Origin: Pusillibacter faecalis | Lineage (GTDB): Bacteria > Bacillota > Clostridia > Oscillospirales > Oscillospiraceae | NCBI RefSeq assembly: GCF_018408705.1 | Contig: NZ_AP023420.1 | Span: 2,356,001-2,420,000 of the forward strand | Direction: 5' to 3' | Length of the DNA stretch: 64,000 nucleotides | The notes under the pieces: generated by a model | Database searches by the model: none | What the model was told of the DNA's origin: nothing | Seen by the model: the letters and a program-made list of their open reading frames with translations, nothing else | Shown here: in pieces, positions 51,761 to 61,966 of the stretch | How positions within the stretch are numbered: position 1 is the stretch's first letter | Layout of the letters: each line of letters opens with the position of its first letter | Made by a program: the position numbers and the translations under genes

Positions 51761-52828
51761 ATGAAAATTGTTGTGCTGGCAGGAGGTATTTCCACGGAGC
51801 GGGACGTCTCTTTGGTAACGGGAGCCAGCGTGTGCCGCGCTCTGAGGGAAAACGGTCACAAGGCCATTTTTGTGGATTTGTTTTTGGGCCTGGAACAAGT
51901 GCCGGACCCGTTGGAGGCACTGTTTGACGCCCCGGACGGACTGTGCCCAGATGTGAAGATTTCCGCTGTGGCACCGGATTTGGAGGCTGTGCGCCGCAGC
52001 CGCGCTGACCAGAGTACCCGACTGTTCGGCCCCCATGTATTAGAGGTGTGTGCTCTGGCAGATCTTGTGTTTTTGGGCCTTCACGGGCAAGACGGGGAAG
52101 ATGGCCGCATTCAGGCAGCCTTTGACCTGCTGGGAATCCGGTATACCGGCGGCGGGTACTTGGGAAGCGGTATGGCTATGGACAAATCCATTACTAAGAT
52201 GATCATGGATCAGGTCGGAATCCCAAATGCACCCTGGCGGAACATCCCCCATTATACCGAGGCGGACATCCCGCGCCTGACAGAAGAGCTGGAGGTGCCC
52301 TGCGCGGTGAAGGTGGTCAACGGCGGCTCCTCGCTGGGCCTTGCCCTGCCGGACACGAAGGAGGAGCTGGCCCAAGCGCTCCATGACCTTCTGCGGTATG
52401 GAAGCCACATCCTCGTGGAGAAGAAGATCCATGGCCGGGAGCTGACGGTGGCGGTGCTGGGCGACCGATGGCTGCCGGCAGCGGAGACGATTCCAGCCAG
52501 CGGGGCCTTTGATTACGCGGCGAAGTATCAGCCCATGGCTGCCGGCGGCGCCCGGGAAATCTGTCCCGCGGAGATCACGCCGGAGCAGATGGCTGCTGCC
52601 GGGGAGTTGGCTCTGCGGCTCCACCGGGCGCTGGGACTGCAGGTTTACTCACGGACGGATATGATTCTGGACGGAGAGGGCAACCTGTGGTGCCTGGAGA
52701 TCAACTCCCTGCCGGGCATGACGCCGGCCAGCTTCGTGCCAAAGGAGGCCGCGGCGGTGGGGATGAGCTACAATCAGCTTTGCGAGGAGATTGTGCGGCT
52801 GTCCTACGAGATTCAGAGGAAAGGATGA
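51761..52828 (+). CDS. ddl: D-alanine--D-alanine ligase
   Basis: ATP-grasp ligase making the D-Ala-D-Ala dipeptide of peptidoglycan. 355 residues from the ATG at 51761 (GGGGGA upstream; the open frame starts 22 codons earlier without similarity). VLAGGISTERDVSL (substrate Glu), GLHGQDGEDG, VKVVNGGSSLG (ATP loop) and the C-terminal LEINSLPGMTP (Mg ligands) are present. It is directly followed by murF, the next enzyme to use the dipeptide, eight bases downstream. Confidence 0.95.
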   Translation: MKIVVLAGGISTERDVSLVTGASVCRALRENGHKAIFVDLFLGLEQVPDPLEALFDAPDGLCPDVKISAVAPDLEAVRRSRADQSTRLFGPHVLEVCALADLVFLGLHGQDGEDGRIQAAFDLLGIRYTGGGYLGSGMAMDKSITKMIMDQVGIPNAPWRNIPHYTEADIPRLTEELEVPCAVKVVNGGSSLGLALPDTKEELAQALHDLLRYGSHILVEKKIHGRELTVAVLGDRWLPAAETIPASGAFDYAAKYQPMAAGGAREICPAEITPEQMAAAGELALRLHRALGLQVYSRTDMILDGEGNLWCLEINSLPGMTPASFVPKEAAAVGMSYNQLCEEIVRLSYEIQRKG

Positions 52829-52835
52829 GTGAAGC

Positions 52836-54209
52836 ATGCAGCCCTTCACCATAGAAGAGATTGCGCAGATGGTTCACGGGGTCTGGAAGAATCCACGACC
52901 GGGCATGGCGCCCATCAGCGCTGTATGCACAGACAGCCGCAGCATAATTCCCGGGAGCCTGTTTCTTCCTTGGGTGGGAGAGCGGTTTGATGGCCATCGC
53001 TTCATTGATGCGGCGCTGGAGGCCGGCGCAGCCGGGTGCTTATGCGCCCAGACGCCGGAAAATCTGCGTCCGGACAAATTTTACATCGAGGTAGCTGACA
53101 CGCGCCTTGCGCTGCGGGACCTGGCGGCGGCCTATCGGGACCGCTTTGAGATTCCCTTTATCCAGATCACTGGAAGCGTGGGCAAGACCACAACAAAAGA
53201 TATGGTGGCGGCGGCACTGGGAGCGAAGCTCCAGGTGCTGAAGACACCGGCAAACTTCAATAACGATATCGGCACGCCTCTGACGCTGTTGGGGCTGGAG
53301 GCGGAGCATCAGGCCGCTGTGATTGAGACCGGTATGAACCACTTCGGGGAGATCGCGTATTTGGGGAGCATGGTACGGCCCGACATTGCCGTGATCTCCA
53401 ATATTGGCGACGCCCATATTGAATTTCTGGGCAGCCGGGAGGGAATTCTCAAAGCCAAGTGCGAGATTTTTGAGCACTTGAAGCCTCATGGATTGGCCAT
53501 TTTAAATGGTGATGACGCTCTGCTCAATACGGTAAGCCTTCCCATCCGCATGGTGCGCTGCGGACAATCAGAGCACTGCGGAGTACGAATTACGGAGATT
53601 GATGACCACGGTGTGGATGGGATTACCTGTACCGTGGAGACAGCGCGATGCCGCTATGAGCTGGTCACAGCGGCGCCGGGAGAGCACATGGCCTATCCCA
53701 TGGCCATCGCCGTGGCGGTGGGGGAGGAGCTGGGGCTGAGCCGGGAGGAGATCACACGGGGCGTGGCGGATTACAGGCCCTCTGGCTCTCGGATGCGGGT
53801 GATTCACCTGCCCCAGGGCAGGATTATCCTAGACGATTGCTATAATGCCAGTCCCCAATCCGTGGCGGCGGCATTGGAGGTATTGGCCAAGACGACCTGT
53901 GAGCGGAAGGTGGCGGTGCTGGGGGACATGGGAGAGCTGGGAGACCTGACGGAGCAGGCACATTACAACATGGGTGCCCTGGCCGCCATGCTGGGCATCG
54001 ACTTCCTGGTGGCCATCGGTCCCAAGGCGGTGAAAATTGCCGATGGTGCCGCCCAGAGCGGAGGAGCTGTGCTGCACTTCTCCACCAAGGAGGAGGCTGT
54101 AGCAGAGCTGCGGGAACAGCTGGAGCCGGAGACTGCCATGCTGATAAAGGCTTCCCACGCTATGCATTTTGAACAGCTGGTGGAACAGCTGAGAGGAGAT
54201 TATGATTGA
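52836..54209 (+). CDS. murF: UDP-MurNAc-tripeptide--D-Ala-D-Ala ligase MurF
   Basis: Adds D-Ala-D-Ala to UDP-MurNAc-tripeptide. 457 residues, the three Mur-ligase domains: VCTDSRSIIPGSLF (UDP-binding), P-loop ITGSVGKTTTKDM (about 105-117), METGMNHFGEI-type (IETGMNHFGEI) and the C-terminal DDCYNASPQSV plus LGDMGELG. Stop overlaps the ABC-F start by eight bases. Operon with ddl. Confidence 0.96.
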   Translation: MQPFTIEEIAQMVHGVWKNPRPGMAPISAVCTDSRSIIPGSLFLPWVGERFDGHRFIDAALEAGAAGCLCAQTPENLRPDKFYIEVADTRLALRDLAAAYRDRFEIPFIQITGSVGKTTTKDMVAAALGAKLQVLKTPANFNNDIGTPLTLLGLEAEHQAAVIETGMNHFGEIAYLGSMVRPDIAVISNIGDAHIEFLGSREGILKAKCEIFEHLKPHGLAILNGDDALLNTVSLPIRMVRCGQSEHCGVRITEIDDHGVDGITCTVETARCRYELVTAAPGEHMAYPMAIAVAVGEELGLSREEITRGVADYRPSGSRMRVIHLPQGRIILDDCYNASPQSVAAALEVLAKTTCERKVAVLGDMGELGDLTEQAHYNMGALAAMLGIDFLVAIGPKAVKIADGAAQSGGAVLHFSTKEEAVAELREQLEPETAMLIKASHAMHFEQLVEQLRGDYD

Positions 54210-56097
54210 GATACAGGTAAACGGCCTGGTGAAATCCTTTGAGGTGGGGCAAAACGTCCTGGACGGCCTAACCTTTCAAATTGACCAGGGCGAGCGGGTA
54301 GGACTGCTGGGAAAAAACGGCGCCGGCAAGACGACCCTTTTTAAGATTTTAACAGGAGAGCTGGAGTGTGACGAAGGCCAGGTGACGATCGGCCAGGGCC
54401 GCCGGCTGGGCTTGATTTCCCAGATTCCGGTGTACCCGGCGGACTATACCGTGGAGAATGTCCTGCGCTCTGCGTTTTCCAGATTGCACAAGCTGGCGGA
54501 GGAGATGGAGGCCCTGACTGCCCGCATGGCAGCGGGAGAGAGCGACAGCGCCCTTTTGCGGCGCTATGGCGTCCTTAGCGAGAAGTTCGAGGTTTTCGGT
54601 GGCTATGACACGGATGTTGCCGTCAACAAGATTGCGGGCGGCCTCTCCATTTCCCAGGAAATGCGCTCCCAGCTCTTTGACAGTCTCTCAGGCGGAGAGA
54701 AGACCCGGGTGAATCTGGGCCGCCTGATCCTGGAGGACACGGACATCCTGCTGCTGGACGAGCCCACCAACCACCTGGACCTCCATGCCACCGAGTGGCT
54801 GGAGGACTATATCCGCTCCTTCCGGGGCACGGTGGTGGCAATTTCCCACGACCGCTACTTTCTGGACCGCACAGTGACACGCATCATTGAGGTGCTGGAC
54901 GGCAAGGCGGAATTTTACAGCGGCAACTATAGTTTTTACGCCGTGGAAAAGGAGCGCCGCTTTCAGGAGCGCATGAAGCAGTACCAGAAGGAGCAGGCTA
55001 AGATTGAGCAGCTGGAAAAGGCGGCGGAGCAGCTGCGGCTGTGGGCTTTCCAGGGTATGGACAAGACATATCGCCGGGCCATCTCCATGGAAAAACGCAT
55101 TGAGCGGATGCGGACCACCTCCAAGCCCACGAAGGCCCGGAAAATGGACGCCCGCTTCTCCACCGCCGAGTTTCACGGCGACGAGGTGCTCTCCCTGCGG
55201 AGCCTCTCCAAATCCTATGGGGACAAGCATCTATTTGACGGCATTAACCTGAAGGTGGAGGGAGGCGAGCGCATTGCCCTCATTGGTGACAACGGCACCG
55301 GAAAGTCCACCCTGATCAAAATGATCGTTGGGGAGCTGTACCCTGATGACGGGCGTATTCGGCAGGGACCACAGGTGCGCCTTGCCTACCTGCCTCAGAT
55401 CATCCGCTTTGATCACCCGGACTGGAACCTGGTGGAGAACATGATGGCCGCGAAGAAGGGCCTCTCCGCCCAATCTGCCCGGAACCGGCTGGCGGCCTAT
55501 GACTTTCGGGGGGAGGATGTGTTCAAGCCTGTTTCGGTGCTCTCTGGCGGTGAGCAGAGCCGGCTGAGGCTTTGTATGCTGATGGATGACGAGATCAATT
55601 TCCTGATCCTGGATGAGCCCACCAACCACCTGGACATCGCCTCCCGGGAGTGGATTGAGGAGGCGGTGGAAGCCTATGACGGGACGCTTCTCTTCGTCAG
55701 TCACGACCGTTATTTTATTAATCGCTTTGCAACCCGCATCTGGGAGCTTGCGGACGGCACCATTACGGACTACACCTGCGGTTTTGCCCAGTACCGCCAG
55801 CTCAAGGCGCAGGAGGCGGTGGAGCGGGCGGAGCCGTCCAAGGCCGTGAAGGAGAGAACAGAGCGTCCGCAGAGGGGCAATAAGGCCCAGCAGGCGGCTC
55901 GGCGGCAGCTGACCATCTGTGAGCGGGATATTGCAAAGATAGAGGCCCGGATCACAGAACTGGACGCGGCGATGGAGGCCGCCGCCTGCGATTATGAAAA
56001 ACTCCATGAACTGCTTCAGGAGAAAGAGCGGGTCCAGAGAGAGCTGGACGAGCTGTATGAGAGGTGGGAGAGCCTGAGTGAAGAGGCTGAGGGCTAA
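54202..56097 (+). CDS. ABC-F family ATPase
   Basis: 631 residues, two ABC ATPase domains in one soluble chain: Walker A GKNGAGKTT (about 37) and GDNGTGKST (about 367); signatures LSGGEKTRV and LSGGEQSRL; Walker B LLLDEPTNHLDL and LILDEPTNHLDI, joined by a basic linker (about 240-320) and ending in a coiled-coil C-terminal domain (about 555-630). Such proteins act on the ribosome (translation factor or antibiotic protection). YdiF/Uup-like by the C-terminal coil; no resistance function can be claimed. Confidence 0.94.
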   Translation: MIEIQVNGLVKSFEVGQNVLDGLTFQIDQGERVGLLGKNGAGKTTLFKILTGELECDEGQVTIGQGRRLGLISQIPVYPADYTVENVLRSAFSRLHKLAEEMEALTARMAAGESDSALLRRYGVLSEKFEVFGGYDTDVAVNKIAGGLSISQEMRSQLFDSLSGGEKTRVNLGRLILEDTDILLLDEPTNHLDLHATEWLEDYIRSFRGTVVAISHDRYFLDRTVTRIIEVLDGKAEFYSGNYSFYAVEKERRFQERMKQYQKEQAKIEQLEKAAEQLRLWAFQGMDKTYRRAISMEKRIERMRTTSKPTKARKMDARFSTAEFHGDEVLSLRSLSKSYGDKHLFDGINLKVEGGERIALIGDNGTGKSTLIKMIVGELYPDDGRIRQGPQVRLAYLPQIIRFDHPDWNLVENMMAAKKGLSAQSARNRLAAYDFRGEDVFKPVSVLSGGEQSRLRLCMLMDDEINFLILDEPTNHLDIASREWIEEAVEAYDGTLLFVSHDRYFINRFATRIWELADGTITDYTCGFAQYRQLKAQEAVERAEPSKAVKERTERPQRGNKAQQAARRQLTICERDIAKIEARITELDAAMEAAACDYEKLHELLQEKERVQRELDELYERWESLSEEAEG

Positions 56098-56914
56098 GGC
56101 GCGTCCTAGACGCCGGTACACAGCCTATCGAGGCCGCGGCCGGTTAGAAAGCTGGGGGTTCCTCTTAGCGGGAGTGCTGGCGCTCATAGGCCTGGTGATG
56201 AGTCTGGTTCGGAGCTGGGGGATGCGTTTTTCCGGCTGCCTGCTGCTGGGGGCCGCCGCACTTTTGACGGCGGATCTTCTATTCAGCCGTTGGGCCAGGC
56301 GCTCCAGTATCGGCTGGAGCTGCCGCTTTGCCTTTCGGGCGGCGCTGGCGCTGGTGCTGGTGCCACTGAGCATCCTTGAAATCTGCATCATTCACGAGGG
56401 GCAAAAGCCCCCGGCGGAGCGGGACGCGGCGGCGGTGGTGGTGCTGGGGGCTGGCGTCAACGGTAAGGAGCCGTCACTGTCTCTGCGAACCCGCCTGGAC
56501 GCGGCCCTTACGTATTTGGAGGGCCATCCGGAGATCCCGGCGGTGCTCACCGGCGGGACAGGCTACGGCGAGGAGATCAGCGAGGCCCGATGCATGTATG
56601 ACTGGCTCACCGCCCGGGGTGTGGACCCGGATCGACTGATCCTGGAGGAGCAGGCGGAGGACACATCGGAAAATTTTGCCCTGGCCCGGCCGCTTCTGGA
56701 GGAGGCGGGCGTGGACCCGGCAAGGGACGCCGTGGCGGTGGTAACCAACGACTTCCATATGGCCCGGGCGAAGCTGCTTGCCCAGCGGCAGGGCTATGGG
56801 GATGCCCTCGGCGTTCCGGCGGAGCTGCCTTGGGCGCATCTGGAAATCAATTATTATCTGCGGGAGGCCTTTGCTATGGTAAAGGCACTGGTCTTTCCGC
56901 GAGTTCGTATTTGA
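56078..56914 (+). CDS. YdcF/DUF218 family protein
   Basis: 278 residues from a GTG at 56078, overlapping the ABC-F gene by 20 bases. Basic N-terminus, three hydrophobic segments (about 27-45, 50-68, 85-102), then the DUF218 domain (about 115-270): VVVLGAGVNG, LTGGTGYGEE, EDTSENFALA and VVTNDFHMARA. The family (ElyC/SanA/YdcF) is linked to envelope integrity or lipid-carrier metabolism, which fits the murF neighbourhood. Biochemistry uncertain. Confidence 0.88.
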   Translation: MKRLRAKARPRRRYTAYRGRGRLESWGFLLAGVLALIGLVMSLVRSWGMRFSGCLLLGAAALLTADLLFSRWARRSSIGWSCRFAFRAALALVLVPLSILEICIIHEGQKPPAERDAAAVVVLGAGVNGKEPSLSLRTRLDAALTYLEGHPEIPAVLTGGTGYGEEISEARCMYDWLTARGVDPDRLILEEQAEDTSENFALARPLLEEAGVDPARDAVAVVTNDFHMARAKLLAQRQGYGDALGVPAELPWAHLEINYYLREAFAMVKALVFPRVRI

Positions 56915-56931
56915 TGGGAAAAAGGAGTGCC

Positions 56932-57417
56932 ATGAGCGACGTATTATGTATTTACTATTCCCGTACGGGACATACCAAAAAGGCCATGGAAGAGGTGGCG
57001 GCAGCGCTGGGCGCGGAGTTGCTGGAACTGAGCGATGGCATAGACCGAAGCGGGGCGCTGGGCGCGTTTCGCAGCGGACTGGACGCGATGCGCAAGAACT
57101 GCCAGCCGCTGCGCGCCTTTCAGACGGAACGGGCCCTGGGGGACTATCAGCTGGTAATCGTGGGCACGCCTGTCTGGGCGGGGCGGTGCAGCAGCGTGGT
57201 GCGCAGCTTTTTGCGTCAGTACGGAAAAAAGCTGCGGCAGGCCGCCTATCTCATCACCCGCGGCAGCGAAGACAAGTGCGAGGAGGTCTACGGGCAGATG
57301 GACCTGTATACGCCCTGTGGACACCAGGCGGCAGTGTCACTGCGCAGTGGTTCCGTGGGCTATGCCTTCTGGCAGGAGGAGTTTTTGCGGCAGGTGCGGG
57401 AACTGTTGGGTCAGTAG
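56932..57417 (+). CDS. Flavodoxin-like protein
   Basis: 161 residues from the ATG at 56932 (AAAGGAG four bases upstream). The FMN-phosphate loop [11 protein letters not shown] is at 9-19, [17 protein letters not shown] forms the second flavin loop, and the C-terminal helix is normal. A short-chain flavodoxin/WrbA-like reductant; partner unknown. It lies between ydcF and prfA in the same direction. Confidence 0.88.
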   Translation: MSDVLCIYYSRTGHTKKAMEEVAAALGAELLELSDGIDRSGALGAFRSGLDAMRKNCQPLRAFQTERALGDYQLVIVGTPVWAGRCSSVVRSFLRQYGKKLRQAAYLITRGSEDKCEEVYGQMDLYTPCGHQAAVSLRSGSVGYAFWQEEFLRQVRELLGQ

Positions 57418-57457
57418 CAGATTCTTTTTCAAAGAACTTTTGGAAAGGAGCGGACAG

Positions 57458-58522
57458 ATGCTGGACAAACTAAATGCGCTGGTCCTGCGCTGGGAGGACC
57501 TGGAGGCCCAGCTCTCAGATCCGGCGGTCTATGGCGACACGGAGAAGCTGCGGAATGTGAACCGGGAGCTAAAGGAGTTGGGACCAGTGGTGGAGACCTA
57601 CCAGGCCTACCGGCAGGCTCAGCAGAGCCGGGCAGAGGCGGAGGAGCTGCTGCACGATCCGGAGTTCCGGACTCTTGCACAGGAGGAACTGGCCGCAGCG
57701 AAAGCGAAGCAGGAGCAGCTGGAGCAGGATTTGAAAAGATTGCTGCTGCCCAAGGACCCCAATGATGGGCGTAATGTCATCATGGAGCTGCGGGGGGGGG
57801 TCGGCGGAGAGGAGGGCGCGCTGTTCGCAGCCTCCCTTCTGCGTATGTATACCATGTATGCCCAACGGCGGGGCTGGAAGCTGGAGACGGTGAATCTGAA
57901 CGAGACAGAACTGGGAGGCGTGAAGGAGTGCAGCGTCCTGATCGAGGGCGAGGGGGCCTTCTCTCGGCTGAAATTTGAAAGCGGGGTCCATCGCGTCCAG
58001 AGGGTGCCGGAGACGGAGTCCGGCGGCCGTATCCACACCAGTGCGGCCACGGTGGCGGTGCTGCCGGAGGCTGAGGATGTGGACGTGGAAATTGACCCGA
58101 AGGATTTACAGATTGACACCTATCGCTCCTCCGGCGCGGGCGGGCAGCACGTCAACAAGACGGAGTCCGCCATCCGCATCACCCACTTGCCAACAGGTCT
58201 GGTGGTGGAGTGCCAAGACGAGCGGAGTCAGTATAAGAACAAGGACAAGGCAATGAAGGTGCTCCGCTCCAGGCTCTATGAGATGGAACGGCAGCGGCGG
58301 GAAGCTGCCACGGCGGCAGAGCGCCGGGGACAGGTGGGCAGTGGAGATCGCAGCGAGCGGATCCGCACCTATAACTTCCCGCAGGGGCGGGTGACGGACC
58401 ATCGGATTGGGTTGACACTTTACAAAATAGATACCGTGATGGACGGCGACCTGGATGAGCTGATTGATGCTCTGATTACAGCGGATCAGGCGGAAAAGCT
58501 GAAACAGGGGGAATCCGCATAG
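57458..58522 (+). CDS. prfA: Peptide chain release factor 1
   Basis: Terminates translation at UAA/UAG. 354 residues from the ATG at 57458 (GGAAAGGAG upstream; the open frame extends earlier across the flavodoxin end). Codon-recognition PxT motif is PET in RVPETESGG, and the peptidyl-transferase motif GGQ is at 228-230 in [13 protein letters not shown]. It is RF1 rather than RF2 by the PxT motif and the absence of a frameshift site. A G9 run at about 57791-57799 lies inside the gene but the frame is intact. Confidence 0.96.
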   Translation: MLDKLNALVLRWEDLEAQLSDPAVYGDTEKLRNVNRELKELGPVVETYQAYRQAQQSRAEAEELLHDPEFRTLAQEELAAAKAKQEQLEQDLKRLLLPKDPNDGRNVIMELRGGVGGEEGALFAASLLRMYTMYAQRRGWKLETVNLNETELGGVKECSVLIEGEGAFSRLKFESGVHRVQRVPETESGGRIHTSAATVAVLPEAEDVDVEIDPKDLQIDTYRSSGAGGQHVNKTESAIRITHLPTGLVVECQDERSQYKNKDKAMKVLRSRLYEMERQRREAATAAERRGQVGSGDRSERIRTYNFPQGRVTDHRIGLTLYKIDTVMDGDLDELIDALITADQAEKLKQGESA

Positions 58523-58623
58523 CATTCATGAGGTGTGCTGCCGGTTGGAAAGGGCCTGCGGCGTGATTCACAGAGGTTGGAGAAGATAGGGCACTGCCCG
58601 AGAAGAGATAGAGGCGAACACAT

Positions 58624-60294
58624 ATGATGCAGACGATATATTATGATTTACGGGACATCAAGGGCCAGCAGAAGGAAATCCGGGATAAGGTATCTGCCGC
58701 CGCAAAGATTTTGCGAGAGGGGGGGCTGGTAGGTCTTCCCACAGAGACGGTCTACGGGCTGGGGGCCAACGGTCTGGACGGCGCCGCCGTCCGCCGTATC
58801 TTTGAGGCGAAGGGGCGGCCCCAGGATAATCCCTTGATCCTCCACGTCAGCGGCCCTCAATGGCTGACCCGCTATTGCGCTCAGGTGCCGCCGCTGGCCT
58901 ATGTGCTGGCAAGGAAGTTCTGGCCGGGTCCACTGACCATGATTTTGAAGCGGGACCCCTGTGTGCCGGACGAGACCACAGCGGGGCTGGACACAGTAGC
59001 GGTTCGCTGCCCAAACCACCCGGTGACACTGGCGATTATTCGGGAGGCGGGCGTGCCCATTGCCGCACCCAGCGCCAATCTCTCCGGCCGGCCCAGCTGC
59101 ACCACGGCCCAGGACGTGCTGGAGGATATGGACGGAAAGATTCAGTGCCTGGTGAATGGCGGCCCCTGTGCCGTGGGCGTGGAATCCACGATTCTGGACC
59201 TGACGTGTACGCCGCCGCGGCTTCTGCGACCCGGTGGAGTGCCAGTGGAGCAGATTGAGCGGCTGATCGGGCCCATTGCCATCGACAAGGCTGTAAACGG
59301 AGTTCTGGACGGCGAGGAGCGGCCCCGGGCCCCGGGCATGAAGTACCGCCACTACGCGCCCAAAGCGCCCGTCATTGTGGTTTCCGGCGCGCCGGAGGCG
59401 TCTGCCCAGGAAATCCTGCGGAGGGTAGGGCCGGAGAGCGGCGTGATCTGCTTTGAAGAATATCTTCCGCTTTTTGAAAAGCAAAGGGTCCAGTCCCTAG
59501 GTCCCAGTCAGGATAAGCAGACCCAGGCCCAGCGGGTGTTTGACGCCCTGCGTGCGTTTGACAGTGAGACTGTCACAGAGATCTATGCCCAGTGCCCAGA
59601 TAACCAGGGACTGGGACTGGCGATTGGGAACCGGCTGAAAAAGGCTGCCGGCTTCCATGTGATTGAGGCGGATCGGGAGCGGGTGGTGCTGGGCATCACG
59701 GGCGGCACCGGCGCCGGAAAAACCAGCGTGCTGGATGTAATCCGGGAGATGGGCGGCGTGGTGGTGGACTGCGACGCGGTCTATCATGAGATGCTCAATG
59801 GCAGTGAGGAGATGCGCAACACCATCAACGCGGTGTTCCCCGGCGTCTTTGATGCCGATGGGAAGCTGAACCGTCAGAAGCTGGGAGAAGAGGTTTTCTC
59901 CCGGCGGGAACGGCTGGCGCGGCTCAACGACATTGTCTATCACTTTGTGGTGCCAGAGGTGGAGCGTCGGCTTGGGAAGGACACGGGCTTATATGCCATC
60001 GACGCCATTAATCTGCTGGAAAGCGGTATTTCTGAGCTGTGTGACAAAACTATCGCCGTGACTGCGCCCACGGAGCTGCGGGTGCGGCGTATCATGGCCA
60101 GAGACGGCATTTCTGAGCAGTATGCCAGGATGCGCATCACCGCTCAAAAGCCGGACGAATACTACCGCACGAAGTGCGACTGCGAATTAACCAATGCTGC
60201 CGATACTCCGGAGAGCTTTCGAGAGGAGGCACGAGAATTTATTCGGCGGCTGATGGAGACGATCAAGGAGGAAAAGACCCATGGAAACGAGTGA
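58624..60294 (+). CDS. Fusion: threonylcarbamoyl-AMP synthase (Sua5/TsaC) + dephospho-CoA kinase (CoaE)
   Basis: 556 residues in one uninterrupted frame. Residues about 20-205 are a YrdC/TsaC domain (GLPTETVYGLGAN, KGRPQDNPLILHV, APSANLSGRPS) making threonylcarbamoyl-AMP for t6A; about 235-345 are the Sua5-specific C-terminal domain (GMKYRHYAPKAPV, RVFDALRAFD). From about 355 on it is CoaE: P-loop GGTGAGKT (360-367), VVDCDAVYHEML, RLARLNDIVYHFVVPEV, then VTAPTELRVRRIMARDG. The two activities belong to unrelated pathways (tRNA modification and last step of CoA synthesis). ATGs at 58624 and 58627. Confidence 0.93.
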   Translation: MMQTIYYDLRDIKGQQKEIRDKVSAAAKILREGGLVGLPTETVYGLGANGLDGAAVRRIFEAKGRPQDNPLILHVSGPQWLTRYCAQVPPLAYVLARKFWPGPLTMILKRDPCVPDETTAGLDTVAVRCPNHPVTLAIIREAGVPIAAPSANLSGRPSCTTAQDVLEDMDGKIQCLVNGGPCAVGVESTILDLTCTPPRLLRPGGVPVEQIERLIGPIAIDKAVNGVLDGEERPRAPGMKYRHYAPKAPVIVVSGAPEASAQEILRRVGPESGVICFEEYLPLFEKQRVQSLGPSQDKQTQAQRVFDALRAFDSETVTEIYAQCPDNQGLGLAIGNRLKKAAGFHVIEADRERVVLGITGGTGAGKTSVLDVIREMGGVVVDCDAVYHEMLNGSEEMRNTINAVFPGVFDADGKLNRQKLGEEVFSRRERLARLNDIVYHFVVPEVERRLGKDTGLYAIDAINLLESGISELCDKTIAVTAPTELRVRRIMARDGISEQYARMRITAQKPDEYYRTKCDCELTNAADTPESFREEAREFIRRLMETIKEEKTHGNE

Positions 60295-61702
60295 ATTCAA
60301 GGCGCTGAAGGAGAAGCTGTTCTCCGCCAAGAAAAACGGCTATGATCAGCTTGAGAGCGCGGAGCTTCAGGCGATGGAAGAGTATTGCAGCAACTACAAG
60401 GCCTTTTTAGACGCAGGAAAGACGGAGCGCCTTTGTGCCGCGGAGAGCGTCCGCTTGGCAGAGGCCCATGGATACCGCCGCTATACGCGGGGCATGCCGC
60501 TGCAACCGGGAGACAAAGTATATGTCTGCAACCGGGACAAAGCGGTTCTTCTCGCCCATATTGGCAAGCAGAGCCTGGCGGAGGGCGCGCAGATTGCCGC
60601 CGCCCACATTGACTCGCCCCGGCTGGACCTCAAGCCCAATCCCCTTTATGAAGAAGGGGAGATGGCCTATTTCAAGACCCACTATTACGGGGGTATCCGT
60701 AAATATCAATGGGTGACACTGCCCCTGGAGCTGCACGGCGTGGTGGTGCTGTGCAGTGGGGAGCGGGTCACGGTGAACATCGGTGCAGCCCCGGACGACC
60801 CCCGCCTGGTGATTACGGACCTGCTGCCCCACCTGGCCCAGGAGCAGTCCAAAAAGCCTCTGGGCGAGGCAATTCCCGGCGAGACTCTGAATCTGCTGTT
60901 GGGCAGCCGGCCTATCGGCGGAGAAGAGGACAGCGGCCGGGTGAAGCTGGCTGTTTTGAAGCTGCTGAACGAAAAGTACGGTATCACCGAGGACGATTTC
61001 ACGTCCGCCGAGCTGGAGGCTGTGCCGGCGCTGAACGCCTGTGATATCGGCCTGGACCGCAGTCTGATCGGCGCCTACGGACAGGATGACCGGGTATGCG
61101 GCTATGCCGCTCTCCGGGCTTTGCTGGATCTGCCGGAGACGCCGGAGCGGACCGCCGTGTGTGTGCTGGCAGACAAGGAGGAGATTGGCTCCGACGGCGT
61201 GACAGGCATGCAGTCTGCTGCTTTTGACACCTTTATGGAAGACCTTTGTGCTGCTCAGGACGTGCCGCTTCGGGCTTGCTTTGAGAAGTCTTTCTGCCTC
61301 AGCACAGATGTGACTGCGGCCTATGACCCAGATTTTGGGGATGTCTATGAAAAGCGGAACGCGGCATTGATCAACTATGGCGTGGGTCTTTGCAAGTATA
61401 CCGGTGCCCGGGGAAAATCCGGCGCCTCCGATGCGGATGCGGAGACGGTGGGCTATGTCCGCGGTCTTTTCGAGCAGGCCGGAGTCATCTGGCAGATCGC
61501 AGAGCTGGGCAAGGTGGATATCGGCGGCGGCGGTACCGTGGCCATGTATATGGCCAACCGCAACATTGCTACGCTGGACGCCGGGGTACCGGTTCTGAGC
61601 ATGCACGCGCCATTTGAGACTGTCGGCAAGCTGGACTGCTGGGAGACCTACAAGGGCATCCGGGCGGTCTATCAGGCGAAAACCGGAATTGTGGAGAAAT
61701 AA
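60281..61702 (+). CDS. M18-family aminopeptidase
   Basis: 473 residues, cytoplasmic dinuclear-metal aspartyl-type aminopeptidase. Metal and catalytic residues in AAHIDSPRLD, DKEEIGSDG, STDVTAAYDP and LSMHAPFE. It overlaps the Sua5-CoaE gene by 14 bases. Peptide specificity (acidic N-termini in this family) is by homology only. Confidence 0.94.
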   Translation: METSEFKALKEKLFSAKKNGYDQLESAELQAMEEYCSNYKAFLDAGKTERLCAAESVRLAEAHGYRRYTRGMPLQPGDKVYVCNRDKAVLLAHIGKQSLAEGAQIAAAHIDSPRLDLKPNPLYEEGEMAYFKTHYYGGIRKYQWVTLPLELHGVVVLCSGERVTVNIGAAPDDPRLVITDLLPHLAQEQSKKPLGEAIPGETLNLLLGSRPIGGEEDSGRVKLAVLKLLNEKYGITEDDFTSAELEAVPALNACDIGLDRSLIGAYGQDDRVCGYAALRALLDLPETPERTAVCVLADKEEIGSDGVTGMQSAAFDTFMEDLCAAQDVPLRACFEKSFCLSTDVTAAYDPDFGDVYEKRNAALINYGVGLCKYTGARGKSGASDADAETVGYVRGLFEQAGVIWQIAELGKVDIGGGGTVAMYMANRNIATLDAGVPVLSMHAPFETVGKLDCWETYKGIRAVYQAKTGIVEK

Positions 61703-61738
61703 TCAATAAGCCGTGCCATTTGGCACGGCTTATTGATT
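61701..61738. terminator. Terminator, perfect 18-bp stem
   Basis: AATCAATAAGCCGTGCCA (61701-61718) pairs with 61721-61738 right after the aminopeptidase stop; the paired AT ends can also act on the opposite strand. Confidence 0.85.
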
Positions 61739-61966
61739 CCAAGCAGCAGCCTGTGTCCGCAACGGGTTCCGCAGCGCTGAAAAGGGCAGGAGGCGGAAAG
61801 CACAGAAGAGGGGGGAGTTTTGTCAAAATGCCCACGGTATACGGACAAATGCCCGCAACTTTCCCTGTATCCGCCAAAATTATTTGGACCATTTTACTTG
61901 CGTCCACTCCTAAAATATGATACCATGAACAATATGTAAGGACAAATGACCACAGGAGGTGGACGA

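Noticed and set aside
51761..52828. Vancomycin-resistance-type ligase (VanA/VanC)
   Set aside because: Sequence and murF linkage fit ordinary Ddl; no van genes nearby.
57785..57805. Frameshift at the G9 run in prfA
   Set aside because: Reading frame continues normally through it and the protein has standard RF1 length.
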